A stretch of DNA of 64,000 bases from JABSSA01 sp039984715 (GTDB lineage Bacteria; Pseudomonadota; Alphaproteobacteria; Rhodobacterales; Rhodobacteraceae). Within the stretch, counting starts at the first letter, position 1. The number at the start of each line of letters is the position of its first letter. Shown piece by piece: positions 17,501 to 25,076 of this stretch. The translations under genes were made by a program, and so were the position numbers. Location: contig JBDWUA010000010.1 in the NCBI GenBank assembly GCA_039984715.1, positions 124,001 through 188,000 of the forward strand, in the 5' to 3' direction. Below the pieces are notes generated by a model. That model searched no databases and had not been told where the DNA came from. It saw only the letters and a list, made by a program, of their open reading frames with translations.

Positions 17501-17896
17501 GTCGGCATCATCAGGCAGGGTTGTAATTGCATCGACAGCCGTCTGAACATCGTCCGCTGCCCGGCCCATATCCCAGCCCGGTTCGAAATCTAGCGTGATA
17601 TTGGATCGGCCTTCACGACTGAACGCAGCCGAGCTTTCGACACCTTCGACCGCCAACAAGGCGGGTTCCAACACCTGAACCACTGCCGCATCAAGATCTT
17701 CTGCACCAGCATTATCCCAGTTCACGTCCACTGCGATATTGTCGATCACAACATCCGGAAAGAACTGTGCGCGCAAATTCGGAATTGATGCAGCCCCTAA
17801 GACCAACATCACAACCATGATCAAATTCGCAACGGTGCGGTGTCTTGTGAAATAGGACAAAATCCCACTTGCGTTGTCCGATAGATTTCGCACCAT
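14501..17896 (-). CDS. RND family efflux permease (AcrB/HAE1-like)
   Basis: 1131 residues, a full-length RND pump with two repeats of six membrane helices. N-terminal start RTVANLIMVVMLVLGAASIPNL, porter-domain repeats, and the proton-relay motif GIVVDDAIVVGE in helix 4 with the Asp pair conserved; a second-half counterpart GIIINDSIVLVT. An extra membrane segment pair is present at the C-terminus (about 1070-1125). It exports small molecules across the envelope with the adaptor encoded 4 nt upstream. No outer-membrane TolC gene is adjacent, so a shared TolC is assumed. Confidence 0.95.
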   Translation of the reverse strand: MVRNLSDNASGILSYFTRHRTVANLIMVVMLVLGAASIPNLRAQFFPDVVIDNIAVDVNWDNAGAEDLDAAVVQVLEPALLAVEGVESSAAFSREGRSNITLDFEPGWDMGRAADDVQTAVDAITTLPDDADDPEVRRGAWRDRVTDVVITGPVSPEQLGQFADEFVTRLFRHGVTRTTIRGVAAPQIMIEVPQLSLIARDVTMAEIAAAIEAEVSADPAGEVDGANARVRTGREKRDPSQIAGIVLRSNADGSKLTVGDVATITKEGSDRNRSYFVGENPAVSVRVDRSDKGDAIAVQAAVEDVARELQSTLPPSVSVELIRTRAEAISGRLNILIDNGLMGLSLVVCLLFLFLNARTAFWVAAGIPVAMSAALAFMYLGGLTINMVSLFGLIITLGIVVDDAIVVGEHADHRFRNYGESPVVAAERAAQRMAMPVFAATLTTVIAFFGLIAVGGRFGDLIRDIPFTVIAVLIASLMECFLILPHHMSHALSSRKEHWYDLPSRVVNRGFEWVRDKLFRRLMAGVITARYVVLAGVIVVLASQITLFINRDVQWRFFNAPERGSVSGNFMMAEGASRADSVEMMREMQRATEELGADYEDRYGLNPIDYVIAEIGGNSGRGLSGSDTKDADQLGGLSIELIDADLRPYSSFAFVGELQDLVAPHPLVEVVSFRGWRSGPGGDALDVQFFGADTDTLKGAAEDLKRALSRYSEVSAVEDNLAFDKEELILDLTAQGQALGFSIDTLGRALRNRLGGIEAATYPDGARSATIRVELPTGELTADFLERTQMRTPDGEYVPLSDIVSVERRTGFSTVRRENGIRIVSVTGDISEDNPARATEIQDALEQEILPTIAAERQVEWRLAGLSEQEDAFLSDAMSGLILCLLGIYLVLSWVFSSWTRPLVVMAIIPFGLVGTIYGHHLWDIPLSMFTVVGLLGMTGIIINDSIVLVTTIDQYAEERGLIPSIIDGTADRLRPVMLTTLTTVLGMAPLLYEQSAQAQFLKPTVITLVYGLGFGMILVLLIVPALVAMQHDVSRQIRAMRRGLRAPATGLRLCLGCLSMVVIGWLGITMGVVIWTGALWPPLVNALPIVSGGSALVTAMGVFILGVMILCLIAYVIGAFTFAIRKRKIA

Positions 17897-17900
17897 CGCG

Positions 17901-19352
17901 TTAACCGCCCATCCGACTTTCTATCCGCGCAACCATTTGCGCAGGAACCTTTGCTTCCGAAAGCGTTCCCAAAATCCGCGCTTTGACTTCTTCGGGCATG
18001 CGCGCGTTACCTTCGACAAATGCGACGATGCGCGCCCGGCGTTCGGCAGACAGCTCTAGCATTTCGGGTTCTTCGGTTTTCGCACCCGGTTGGATCGGGC
18101 GAACTTGAATTCCTGCACCCAACAAAGGTGATCGCGCTTCGACCACCCTTCGGCCTTCTAAACCCCGTCCCCGGACCAGAACGCTATCGCCTTGCTGACG
18201 CACCAAACGCACTTCGAGGCGCTCAAGGCGATTTTCTTCGTCCAAAACCAGAACGGCTCCAGACGGATCATAGGCCGTCGCCGGAAGGCGCACGACATTG
18301 TCCAAAGGCGGTTCTTCGACCGAAACTGTTACGAAATCACCGGGTTTAAAGGCAGGGGCAGTATCAAGGCTGGCATAGACAAGCCGCCCAACACGTCCTT
18401 CGCCCGCATCCGCCGATGCCCGGCTGATTTGCCCGCGCGCCGCCAGATCAACGCCAGAGACATCCAATGTCGCGGACACCGGCGCCCCAGTTACGTCACC
18501 ACGTGCATCTATCAATCGGGCATATTGCGCCGTCGAAATTCGAAACGCGACTTCCAAAGCTGATGGGTCGATAAGGTCCGCAAGTTTTTCATTCACGGAC
18601 ACAAGTCGCCCCTGCACGACATTTGTCGCAGCGAGCGCGCCCTTGAAAGGCGCAGTGATTGTCGTGTCTGCCAAATCCCGCTCGGCCTGTGCCAACGCGA
18701 TACCGGCTCGGGCCTGCGCCGTGCGTGCCGTGTCAATCCGCGCTTCGGCTTGCGCAATCGCTTGGCGGCGCGCCAATACGGCCTGACGTGCCGCGGACAC
18801 AGCCAATTCAGCGTCTTCGACAGCAGCCGAAGTGCCCACACCGCGCGTCTGAAGATCGCGTTGTCGCACCAGTGCTTTTTCACGTAACGCAGCTTGATCA
18901 ATTGCAGCGGCTTCTTCGTCCAAGGCCAAAGCTCGGGTTCGTTCAGCGTCACGACGGTCTGCAATCGCTTCGTCCAGATCGGTCTGTGCCCGATCCAAAG
19001 CAGATTGCGCATTAGATGGATCAATGCGCATCAACTCATCCCCAGCCGAAACCGCGCCACCATCTTCGAAGGTTTCAGACAGCCAAATGACACGTCCGCC
19101 AGCCGCTGCGCGCAATTCCAAGGTTCGCTGGCTTTGCACTTCGCCAAAGGCCTGTAAAACAGGTGTTTCTGTTCCGGCTTGCGCTGTGATGACAGACACG
19201 ACAAAAACCCGTTCGCGTGCTTGCGTGCTGCGCGGTTCTTCTGCAATCCGCGCCACGACGGCTTCGCGGATCATTTGGCCCGCATACAAAAGCAGACTAA
19301 AAGTCATCGCCGTCAAAACGAGGCCCAATAGGGTTTGTCGAAAGAAACGCAT
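17901..19352 (-). CDS. RND efflux periplasmic adaptor (membrane fusion protein)
   Basis: 483 residues. One N-terminal membrane anchor (about 7-29), a split biotinyl-lipoyl domain around the long alanine-rich coiled-coil hairpin (about 110-215), and a beta-barrel with ADTTITAPFKGALA-type sequence. This is the HlyD/AcrA adaptor of the downstream RND pump (4-nt gap). The C-terminal ~80 residues are an Arg/Glu-rich helical tail that goes beyond the basic fold. Confidence 0.93.
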   Translation of the reverse strand: MRFFRQTLLGLVLTAMTFSLLLYAGQMIREAVVARIAEEPRSTQARERVFVVSVITAQAGTETPVLQAFGEVQSQRTLELRAAAGGRVIWLSETFEDGGAVSAGDELMRIDPSNAQSALDRAQTDLDEAIADRRDAERTRALALDEEAAAIDQAALREKALVRQRDLQTRGVGTSAAVEDAELAVSAARQAVLARRQAIAQAEARIDTARTAQARAGIALAQAERDLADTTITAPFKGALAATNVVQGRLVSVNEKLADLIDPSALEVAFRISTAQYARLIDARGDVTGAPVSATLDVSGVDLAARGQISRASADAGEGRVGRLVYASLDTAPAFKPGDFVTVSVEEPPLDNVVRLPATAYDPSGAVLVLDEENRLERLEVRLVRQQGDSVLVRGRGLEGRRVVEARSPLLGAGIQVRPIQPGAKTEEPEMLELSAERRARIVAFVEGNARMPEEVKARILGTLSEAKVPAQMVARIESRMGG

Positions 19353-19440
19353 GCGCGCGTGGTCCTCCAGTATTCACATCATTGTAATCTAGGCTTGGAC
19401 TAAAAAATACCAACCAACAATGCTGTTACGCACCAGCTTC

Positions 19441-19983
19441 TTATTTCCGTCGCTGATGTTCGTCTAATCTGGGTAATATTTCGACAAAGTTGCAGGGCTT
19501 GTGCCGGAAATCGAGTTGTTTGACCAAAATTTCGTCCCAAGCGTCCTTGCACGCCCCGGGACTTCCGGGCAGTGCGAACAGATAAGTTCCGTTTCGCACG
19601 CCACCAGTTGCACGCGATTGAACGGCTGATGTTCCGATCTTTTGCATTGAAACAATCGTGAAGACTGTCCCAAACGCGTCGATCTCTTTTTCGTAAACAT
19701 CGCGATGGGCTTCAACGGTCACATCACGGCCCGTCAAACCTGTACCGCCTGTGGAAATAACCACGTCAATTTCTGGGTCATCGCACCATTTGCGCAGTTG
19801 TTGCGAGATTTCGGATCGCTCGTCCGGCAAAATGCGTCGATCCGCCAGTGTATGCCCCGCGGCTGTGATCCGATCCGCAAGCGTTTGACCCGACTTGTCA
19901 TTTTCCATTTCACGTGTGTCGCTGACCGTTAAAACAGCAATGCGGATGGGAATGAAATCGGTCTCTTCGTTGTTGCCACTCAT
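19441..19983 (-). CDS. moaB: Molybdenum cofactor biosynthesis protein MoaB
   Basis: 180 residues, MoaB/Mog fold. The molybdopterin-binding motif DVVISTGGTGLTGRDVTVEA is intact, with the preceding SDKSGQTLADRI segment. MoaB-type proteins adenylylate molybdopterin where a separate MogA is absent. The ATG abuts the LysE-family stop codon with no gap. It complements the moeA, mobAB and moaDE genes elsewhere in the window. Confidence 0.92.
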   Translation of the reverse strand: MSGNNEETDFIPIRIAVLTVSDTREMENDKSGQTLADRITAAGHTLADRRILPDERSEISQQLRKWCDDPEIDVVISTGGTGLTGRDVTVEAHRDVYEKEIDAFGTVFTIVSMQKIGTSAVQSRATGGVRNGTYLFALPGSPGACKDAWDEILVKQLDFRHKPCNFVEILPRLDEHQRRK

Positions 19984-20601
19984 TTAACGTACTCCTGTTC
20001 CGGCCAACCGCGCAGCGAGGCCGCCAAAAATTCCTGCTGTGATCCAACGCAACCCAAGCTCTAGTTTTTTATTCTGAACCAGCGCTCGACCAATCCCGCT
20101 GGCGGACACGCCGACTGTCGCCTTCACCACAAACCCCAATACAGCGATTGTGCCGCCAAAGATAAGAAACTGAGGCAGCACAGGCAAAGCCGGGTCAACG
20201 AATTGCGGAATAAACGCCAAAACAAACAAGATGACCTGCGGATTAGACAGATTAACAAACAATCCGTCGCGAAAGGCTTGTGCGGGTCGGACCGAACGCT
20301 TGTTTTCACCGATCAGTGGGGCGCGCAGTGTTTTTATGGCCAACCAAAGCAAATAGGCGATGCCGATCCAGCGTACGACACCAAAAAGCCATGGGGCCGT
20401 GTTGACCACAACGCCCAAACCAAGACCTGCCAATGCGGCGGTAATGAACCCGCCAAGCGCAATTCCAGCCGAGGCCCCCAACGCGGGTCCACGTCCACCA
20501 CGGAAACCTTGGGCCATTGCAAACAGCATGTCAGGCCCCGGCGTCAGCACCAAGGCGAATGCAGCTGGCAGAAACGTCAAATAGGCAATTGGATCAACCA
20601 T
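19984..20601 (-). CDS. LysE/RhtB family amino acid exporter
   Basis: 205 residues, six hydrophobic helices. The family start FALVLTPGPDMLFAMAQG and the FVNLSNPQVILFVLAFIPQF motif are present. Start taken at ATG 20601, since the frame further upstream begins only with a weak TTG. It overlaps the upstream uracil-DNA glycosylase by 8 nt and abuts moaB downstream, so the three form one transcription unit. Substrate unknown. Confidence 0.9.
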   Translation of the reverse strand: MVDPIAYLTFLPAAFALVLTPGPDMLFAMAQGFRGGRGPALGASAGIALGGFITAALAGLGLGVVVNTAPWLFGVVRWIGIAYLLWLAIKTLRAPLIGENKRSVRPAQAFRDGLFVNLSNPQVILFVLAFIPQFVDPALPVLPQFLIFGGTIAVLGFVVKATVGVSASGIGRALVQNKKLELGLRWITAGIFGGLAARLAGTGVR

Positions 20602-21355
20602 CAATTAGACGCGCCTTTAGCGACAACAGATCTGCCCATGCTTCGCGTTTGGCCGCTGGATTGCGCAACAAATAGGCCGGGTGAAACATCGGAATGGCAG
20701 GAATGTTCATCGCATCGGCCCAGTTCCCGCGCAGTCGGGTGATCCCGCGTTTTCCCAGCAAGGCCTGACACGAGATGTTGCCCATGATCATCAAAAAATC
20801 TGGTTTGGCCAATGCAATATGGCGTTCCAAAAAGGGGCGCATCATCGCTATTTCTTCCGGCTTTGGATCACGGTTCTGAGGCGGTCGCCACGGCAGAACA
20901 TTCGTAATGTACACATTGCTGTCGCGCGAAAGATCAATTGCGTTCAGCATCTTGTCCAGCAGATGCCCGGCGCGACCTACAAACGGTTTGCCTTCTCGAT
21001 CCTCGTCGCGCCCCGGCGCTTCACCGATAATCATGACGCGTGATCCCGGCACCCCATCACTGAATACAAGGCTGCGCGCGCCTTTGCGCAGATCGCAATG
21101 TGGATACGCAGTCAAAGCCTCGCGCAATCCCTCGATATCCTGCGCCGCATTTGCAGCGGCCTGCGCCAATGCAACCACATCAAGCTGTGGCACCTCGACC
21201 ACCGAAGGTGTCGGCGCGGATTGGGCCTTGGGTTTCGGTGCCGCAACCTCCAGTGCATAGCGATCAACTGGCGTATCGGAAATACATTCATCCGCGCCCA
21301 GTTCGATCTGCCAGCGCAAAGTCGCAAGCGCACTATGAAACTCTGTCGAATCCAT
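20594..21355 (-). CDS. Uracil-DNA glycosylase, family 4-like, without the usual Fe-S ligands
   Basis: 253 residues from ATG 21355. After a ~75-residue N-terminal extension comes the UDG fold: motif A GEAPGRDEDREGKPFVGRAG (111-130), NVLPWRPPQNRDP and the C-terminal HPAYLLRNP loop. Family 4 enzymes bind [4Fe-4S] through four cysteines; here only Cys87 is retained, with Tyr84, Trp156 (normally CRPP) and Met171/172 at the other positions. The catalytic motifs remain, so activity on uracil in DNA is likely, but without the cluster. Confidence 0.85.
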   Translation of the reverse strand: MDSTEFHSALATLRWQIELGADECISDTPVDRYALEVAAPKPKAQSAPTPSVVEVPQLDVVALAQAAANAAQDIEGLREALTAYPHCDLRKGARSLVFSDGVPGSRVMIIGEAPGRDEDREGKPFVGRAGHLLDKMLNAIDLSRDSNVYITNVLPWRPPQNRDPKPEEIAMMRPFLERHIALAKPDFLMIMGNISCQALLGKRGITRLRGNWADAMNIPAIPMFHPAYLLRNPAAKREAWADLLSLKARLIDG

Positions 21356-21505
21356 CACAGTCCATACTATCGGCAGCGATCTGTAATGAACATTCCTGAA
21401 AAACACTCAAAGAAAGATGTCCTTCAATCGGCGCGACTTGGGTTGCGTCGCTAGACTCCGACCGCGCCCCTACCTATAAGCCCCCGAACTCCGGCGGAGA
21501 ACGAC

Positions 21506-22447
21506 ATGAGCTTCGGGCATAAACACCTTCTTGGGATTGAACATCTTCACCCGTCCGAGATCACGGCGATCCTTGATCTCGCAGAAAGTTACGTAGATCT
21601 AAACCGCGCAGAAGCGAAACACTCTGACGTTTTGCAGGGCCTGACACAGGTCAACATGTTCTTTGAAAATTCAACGCGCACTCAAGCGTCCTTTGAATTG
21701 GCTGGAAAACGGCTTGGGGCGGATGTGATGAACATGTCCATGCAGGCCAGTTCGATCACCAAAGGCGAAACCCTGATCGACACCGCCATGACATTGAATG
21801 CGATGCATCCAGACCTTTTGGTCGTGCGTCATCCGCATTCAGGTGCCGTGGATTTGCTGGCCCAGAAAGTCAATTGCGCGGTGTTGAATGCGGGGGATGG
21901 ACGTCACGAACATCCAACCCAAGCGTTACTGGACGCGCTGACTATTCGTCGCAAAAAGGGACGCCTGCATCGTCTGTCCATCGCAATCTGCGGTGACATC
22001 GCCCATTCGCGTGTCGCCCGGTCCAATATCTTGCTGTTAGGGAAAATGGAAAACCGCGTCCGTCTGATTGCCCCACCGACGCTGATGCCTTCTGGTGTGG
22101 CTGACTTTGGCGTCGAGGTTTTTGGCGACATGGTTGAAGGTCTGCAAGATGTTGACGTTGTCATGATGTTACGCTTGCAAAAAGAACGCATGGACGGCGG
22201 GTTCATCCCATCCGAACGCGAGTATTTTCACCGCTATGGCCTTGATCCAGCCAAGCTTGCCCACGCCAAGCCGGACGCCATTGTCATGCATCCGGGGCCA
22301 ATGAATCGCGGTGTCGAAATCGACGGCACGTTGGCGGATGACATCAACCGATCCGTCATTCAGGAACAGGTCGAAATGGGCGTTGCAGTCCGAATGGCCG
22401 CGATGGAACTGCTTGCGCGCAATCTACACAAGGCAACAGCAGAGTGA
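21506..22447 (+). CDS. pyrB: Aspartate carbamoyltransferase catalytic chain
   Basis: 313 residues. Carbamoyl-phosphate motif ENSTRTQASFE (Ser56-Thr-Arg-Thr), the SSITKGETL loop, DGRHEHPTQALLDAL and the aspartate-binding MMLRLQKER and HPGPMNRGVEI motifs are intact. It joins carbamoyl phosphate and aspartate in pyrimidine synthesis. No pyrI gene follows; instead a membrane protein and a dihydroorotase homologue do. The 3' end overlaps the next gene by GTGA. Confidence 0.97.
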   Translation: MSFGHKHLLGIEHLHPSEITAILDLAESYVDLNRAEAKHSDVLQGLTQVNMFFENSTRTQASFELAGKRLGADVMNMSMQASSITKGETLIDTAMTLNAMHPDLLVVRHPHSGAVDLLAQKVNCAVLNAGDGRHEHPTQALLDALTIRRKKGRLHRLSIAICGDIAHSRVARSNILLLGKMENRVRLIAPPTLMPSGVADFGVEVFGDMVEGLQDVDVVMMLRLQKERMDGGFIPSEREYFHRYGLDPAKLAHAKPDAIVMHPGPMNRGVEIDGTLADDINRSVIQEQVEMGVAVRMAAMELLARNLHKATAE

Positions 22448-22986
22448 GTCGAACGCTTTCCATTCCCGCGCAAGATCACGGCCAAGCCTATTTGTTTGCT
22501 CTTAATATCATCGAAGCCGACGCCAAAGATTTGATCGAAAAACCAAATGCCCCTGAAATTCTGCTTGGCGTTGCGCTGAACCCGGACTTCGCCGAAATCA
22601 TTCGGATAAGTGATCTCGATGATTTGGGGCTGATCGGATATTTGGAACAGGGATACGAAATTCCAGAACAAAACTTGCGCACAGACAAACGCAAATTAAG
22701 CGCGGTTGAGGGGTTTGTTCTGATCGTTTTAAGCCGCGCGTTTGATGCCAAAGCACACTCAATCGCGATCGGTCCTGAACTTACGCATTTGGGACGCTAT
22801 TCGACGACGCCGACAGATTGGGAAGAAACGTCTGACATGCATTCTGAGTCAGCCGCACCCTATTCCGCACCCGAAGAAACCGTTAAAAAGCGCCCCTCAG
22901 ACGGCGCAATGATGGGCCGGGTCGCGACGATCGTTTTGCTTGTACTCTTTGCCCTAACGGGCCTGATGGTTTGGATTGCCGGATGA
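22444..22986 (+). CDS. Membrane-anchored conserved protein between pyrB and pyrC
   Basis: 180 residues, unknown function. GTG start overlapping the pyrB stop (GTGA). Soluble N-terminal domain (about 1-120) with the segment LRTDKRKLSAVEGFVLIVLSRAFDAKA, then an acidic/proline-rich linker and a single C-terminal hydrophobic helix (about 160-178). The N-terminal domain looks like a small alpha/beta fold and the protein is tail-anchored by topology. The position, overlapping both pyrB and the pyrC homologue, suggests co-production with them. Confidence 0.75.
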   Translation: MSRTLSIPAQDHGQAYLFALNIIEADAKDLIEKPNAPEILLGVALNPDFAEIIRISDLDDLGLIGYLEQGYEIPEQNLRTDKRKLSAVEGFVLIVLSRAFDAKAHSIAIGPELTHLGRYSTTPTDWEETSDMHSESAAPYSAPEETVKKRPSDGAMMGRVATIVLLVLFALTGLMVWIAG

Positions 22987-24269
22987 CTGACACCCTGTTC
23001 GAAAACGCACGTCTGATAGACCCCGAAGCCGGAAGCGTCTCAGACGGCTGTGTCCTTGTCAGTGATGGTCGGATTGCCAAAATCGGACCCGCTTTGAATG
23101 TTCAGGACATGGCCGCCGACGTCAAACGTATCGATTGCAACGGGCAATATCTGGCCCCGGGCATTGTCGATATCGGCGTTAAGGTCTGCGAACCGGGCGA
23201 ACGCCACAAAGAAAGCTTTCGCTCTGCGGGATTGGCCGCCGCTGCGGGTGGCGTGACGACGATGGTTACGCGCCCTGACACCGCACCCGCAATTGACAGC
23301 CCAGAAGCGTTAGAATTTGTCATTCGCCGTGCCCGCGAGGCGGCCCCCGTCAATGTTTTGCCCATGGCGGCGTTGACCAAAGGCCGACTGGGTCGTGAAA
23401 TGACCGAAATCGGCTTTCTCATGGATGCAGGCGCGGTCGCCTTCACCGATTGCGACCATGTCACTACAGACACCAAAGTGCTGGGTCGTGCGCTTAGCTA
23501 TGCCAAATCGATGGGCGCATTGGTGATGGGGCACGTGCAAGAACCGGGCTTAAGCGCCGGGGCCGCCGCGACCAGCGGTAAATTCGCATCCCTACGAGGA
23601 TTGCCAGCTGTCACGCCGATGGCAGAACGCATGGGGTTGGATCGCGACATCGCCTTGATCGAAATGACCGGGGCCCGGTATCACGTTGATCAACTGACCA
23701 CAGCGCGCGCCCTGCCCGCATTGGAACGCGCCAAGAAAAACGGCCTTGATATCACGGCTGGGACGTCGATCCACCATTTGACCCTGAACGCCTTGGACGT
23801 GGCCGATTATCGAACATTCTTCAAACTGAAACCTCCGTTGCGGGACGAAGACGATCGCCTTGCAATCGCCCAAGCGGTTCAGGACGGGCTGATTGATGTC
23901 ATCAGCTCGATGCACACCCCCCAAGACGAAGAATCCAAGCGGCTGCCGTTTGAAGCGGCGGCTAGTGGTGCGGTTGCGCTCGAAACACTATTGCCCGCTG
24001 CATTGCGTCTTGTTCATGCTGGCGTCGTGGACCTACCCATCTTGTGGCGCGCGCTGTCCTATAACCCTGCCCGACGCCTTGGGCTTGACTGTGGTCGGCT
24101 TAGCGTGGATGCGCCTGCTGATCTGATTTTGTTTGATGCGCATGCACCTTTCATTCTGGATCGTACAACACTGCATTCTAAATCGTTAAACACCCCATTT
24201 GACGGACAGCGGATGCAAGGTAAGGTGCGCGCAACCTACGTCCACGGAAAGAAAGTCTTCGAAGCCTAA
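22983..24269 (+). CDS. Dihydroorotase homologue lacking catalytic residues (PyrC'-like)
   Basis: 428 residues, length of type I dihydroorotase, ATG overlapping the previous stop. The fold motifs remain (GQYLAPGIVDIGV, EPGERHKESF, KLKPPLRDEDDR, GAVALETLLPAALRLV), but active-site residues are lost: the zinc HxH (DxHxHxREPG) is Gly65-x-Lys67, the Arg after it is Cys69, one later His is Gln236, and the catalytic Asp of the TDHAPH motif is Met309. Pseudomonas pairs PyrB with a similar inactive PyrC' that is needed for assembly; the same is inferred here. A genuine dihydroorotase must be elsewhere. Confidence 0.87.
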   Translation: MTDTLFENARLIDPEAGSVSDGCVLVSDGRIAKIGPALNVQDMAADVKRIDCNGQYLAPGIVDIGVKVCEPGERHKESFRSAGLAAAAGGVTTMVTRPDTAPAIDSPEALEFVIRRAREAAPVNVLPMAALTKGRLGREMTEIGFLMDAGAVAFTDCDHVTTDTKVLGRALSYAKSMGALVMGHVQEPGLSAGAAATSGKFASLRGLPAVTPMAERMGLDRDIALIEMTGARYHVDQLTTARALPALERAKKNGLDITAGTSIHHLTLNALDVADYRTFFKLKPPLRDEDDRLAIAQAVQDGLIDVISSMHTPQDEESKRLPFEAAASGAVALETLLPAALRLVHAGVVDLPILWRALSYNPARRLGLDCGRLSVDAPADLILFDAHAPFILDRTTLHSKSLNTPFDGQRMQGKVRATYVHGKKVFEA

Positions 24270-24883
24270 TGCCCCCCTTAGATTCAACGTTATTCACGCT
24301 CTTGTTGTGGGCGTTGGTCGGATACGGGCTGGGGTCTGTACCGTGGGGCATGATTTTGGCCCGTGTCATGGGTCTTGGCGACCTGCGCAGCATCGGGTCC
24401 GGTAATATCGGCGCAACAAACGTTTTGCGAACAGGGAACAAACTCGCGGCTGGGTTAACTCTTGTTTTGGATGCGGGGAAAGGTGCCGTGGCTTTGTTGC
24501 TGGCACGCGCCGTTACTGGTGCTGATGATGCCACGCAATTGGCTGCATTGGCCGCAATGATTGGACATTGTTACCCGGTGTGGCTGAACTTTAAGGGTGG
24601 AAAAGGCGTCGCAACATTCTTGGGTATTATGCTTGCTTTGGCGGTTCCCGTTGGTGCGGCCTGTTGTCTGGCTTGGTTGGTCGGTGCAGCCGTTTCCCGG
24701 ATTTCGTCCATGGGCGCATTGTTCGCCGCAGGTTTGTCGACCATCTTCCTTGTTTTCCTTGGATACGGAACGGCCCTGATATTGGGTATTGCTTTGACCT
24801 GCTTGGTCTATTGGCGCCACCGCGCCAACATCAGCCGAATTCGCGCGGGTACTGAACCGAAAATCGGCCAAAAAACTGCCTAA
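24269..24883 (+). CDS. plsY: Glycerol-3-phosphate acyltransferase PlsY
   Basis: 204 residues, five hydrophobic helices. The three PlsY motifs are present: GSVPWGMILAR near the N-terminus with SIGSGNIGATNVLRTG, the glycine-rich FKGGKGVATFLG and the later RHRANISRIRAGTEPKI. It acylates glycerol-3-phosphate from acyl phosphate at the inner membrane. One-nucleotide overlap (TAATG) with the pyrC homologue; last gene of the pyrB operon. Confidence 0.95.
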   Translation: MPPLDSTLFTLLLWALVGYGLGSVPWGMILARVMGLGDLRSIGSGNIGATNVLRTGNKLAAGLTLVLDAGKGAVALLLARAVTGADDATQLAALAAMIGHCYPVWLNFKGGKGVATFLGIMLALAVPVGAACCLAWLVGAAVSRISSMGALFAAGLSTIFLVFLGYGTALILGIALTCLVYWRHRANISRIRAGTEPKIGQKTA

Positions 24884-25038
24884 CTGCAGTTTGCGACAAG
24901 ACTGGCAATCAATTTCAAAAAAGGCATGTCACCTAAATTGGTGATGCAATAATTGCGATTGTTGCCAGCCTTTGCAGACCGTCGTTTGGCATCAAGACGT
25001 GCACATGATCCAAAGCTTCAAGCCATTTGTCAGTGAGT

Positions 25039-25076
25039 AAGAGGCGCACTAAGCGCGCCTCTTCTTCTTTTTCTTA
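25039..25076 (+). terminator. Intrinsic terminator of the pyrB-plsY operon, inside the rtcB 3' end
   Basis: A perfect 9-bp stem AAGAGGCGC (25039-25047) / GCGCCTCTT (25055-25063) with a 7-nt loop is followed by the T-rich tract CTTCTTTTTCTT on the plus strand. It faces the plsY transcript. The T-rich tract is the antisense of the lysine codons that end rtcB, so the convergent genes share this DNA. Confidence 0.7.
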
